From positions 1 to 5,375 of the forward strand of contig DAIERH010000170.1 of NCBI GenBank assembly GCA_027346925.1: DNA of 5,375 nt, in the 5' to 3' direction. The translations under genes were made by a program, and so were the position numbers. Below are positions 5,310 through 5,375 of this stretch, piece after piece. The DNA comes from Geobacter sp. (GTDB lineage: Bacteria > Desulfobacterota > Desulfuromonadia > Geobacterales > Pseudopelobacteraceae). Every line of letters begins with the position of its first letter. Within the stretch, counting starts at the first letter, position 1. The notes below the pieces were generated by a model. That model did not search any database. It was given only the letters and a program-made list of their open reading frames with translations, and was not told where the DNA came from.

Positions 5310-5375
5310 TTTTGCCACAGAGACACAGGGGCACGGAGGAAAAACGGAAGGCAAAATTTACAGGGATGAACAGGA
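5310..5375. repeat. Dispersed-type intergenic repeat upstream of rpe, cut by the window edge
   Basis: TTTTGCC (5310-5316) and GGCAAAA (5350-5356) form a perfect 7-bp inverted repeat. It encloses three tandem degenerate octamers, CACAGAGA, CACAGGGG and CACGGAGG (5316-5339), then a purine-rich stretch. After the right arm come ACAGGGATGA and ACAGGA (5360-5375), the start of a second tandem motif that runs off the window. From memory, CACAGAGACACAGAGGCAC-like and ACAGGGATGAACAGGAT-like sequences recur between genes in Geobacter-type and other environmental genomes; I could not verify this here. It lies immediately upstream of the rpe ribosome binding site, so the rpe promoter is inside or beyond it. 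Confidence 0.65.

Noticed and set aside
5290..5334. Upstream GTG start for rpe
   Set aside because: The added 15 residues are encoded by the intergenic repeat and precede the conserved family N-terminus. The ATG at 5289 has its own ribosome binding site.

Overview
The window is a compact, GC-rich stretch in which every credible gene lies on the minus strand, so genes are read from high to low coordinates. The REC-GGDEF regulator, the MdtA/MdtB-type efflux genes, the exported transglutaminase-like protein and a purine-rich CACAGAGA-type intergenic repeat fit a free-living Gram-negative bacterium. They resemble what I recall of Geobacter-like Desulfuromonadota, but that assignment is inference from memory and was not checked.

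Layout in transcription order. (1) 5290-5375: upstream region of rpe, holding a dispersed-type repeat (three degenerate octamers inside a 7-bp inverted repeat) that runs off the window edge. (2) 4624-5289: rpe, ribulose-phosphate 3-epimerase. (3) 3620-4537: a PleD-like response regulator, REC plus GGDEF diguanylate cyclase, with an intact active site and inhibitory site. (4) 3386-3598: a probable small helical protein of 70 residues, 21 nt after the regulator and in the same frame as its stop codon. (5) 3301-3362: a long bulged hairpin followed by a T-rich tract, a good terminator for the rpe/GGDEF side. (6) 1785-3236: a secreted transglutaminase-like protein with a complete Cys-His-Asp triad. 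(7) 1725-1760: a perfect 16-bp stem with 4-nt loop and flanking A/T tracts, a strong and potentially bidirectional terminator. (8) 324-1589 and 1-324: an RND efflux operon, periplasmic adaptor (MdtA-like) overlapping the inner-membrane pump (MdtB-like, cut by the window edge) by one base.

The two terminators divide the window into three units: rpe with the c-di-GMP regulator and small ORF, the transglutaminase alone, and the efflux operon. The efflux genes work together as two parts of one tripartite pump. No functional link between the other units is evident. No RNA gene, CRISPR array, transposase or phage gene is visible, and no gap without a gene exceeds 300 bases. I do not see a convincing new multi-gene system. 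The points most worth a second look are the small ORF after the diguanylate cyclase, the repeat at the right edge, the palindromes ahead of the efflux operon, and a nine-C run inside the adaptor gene.
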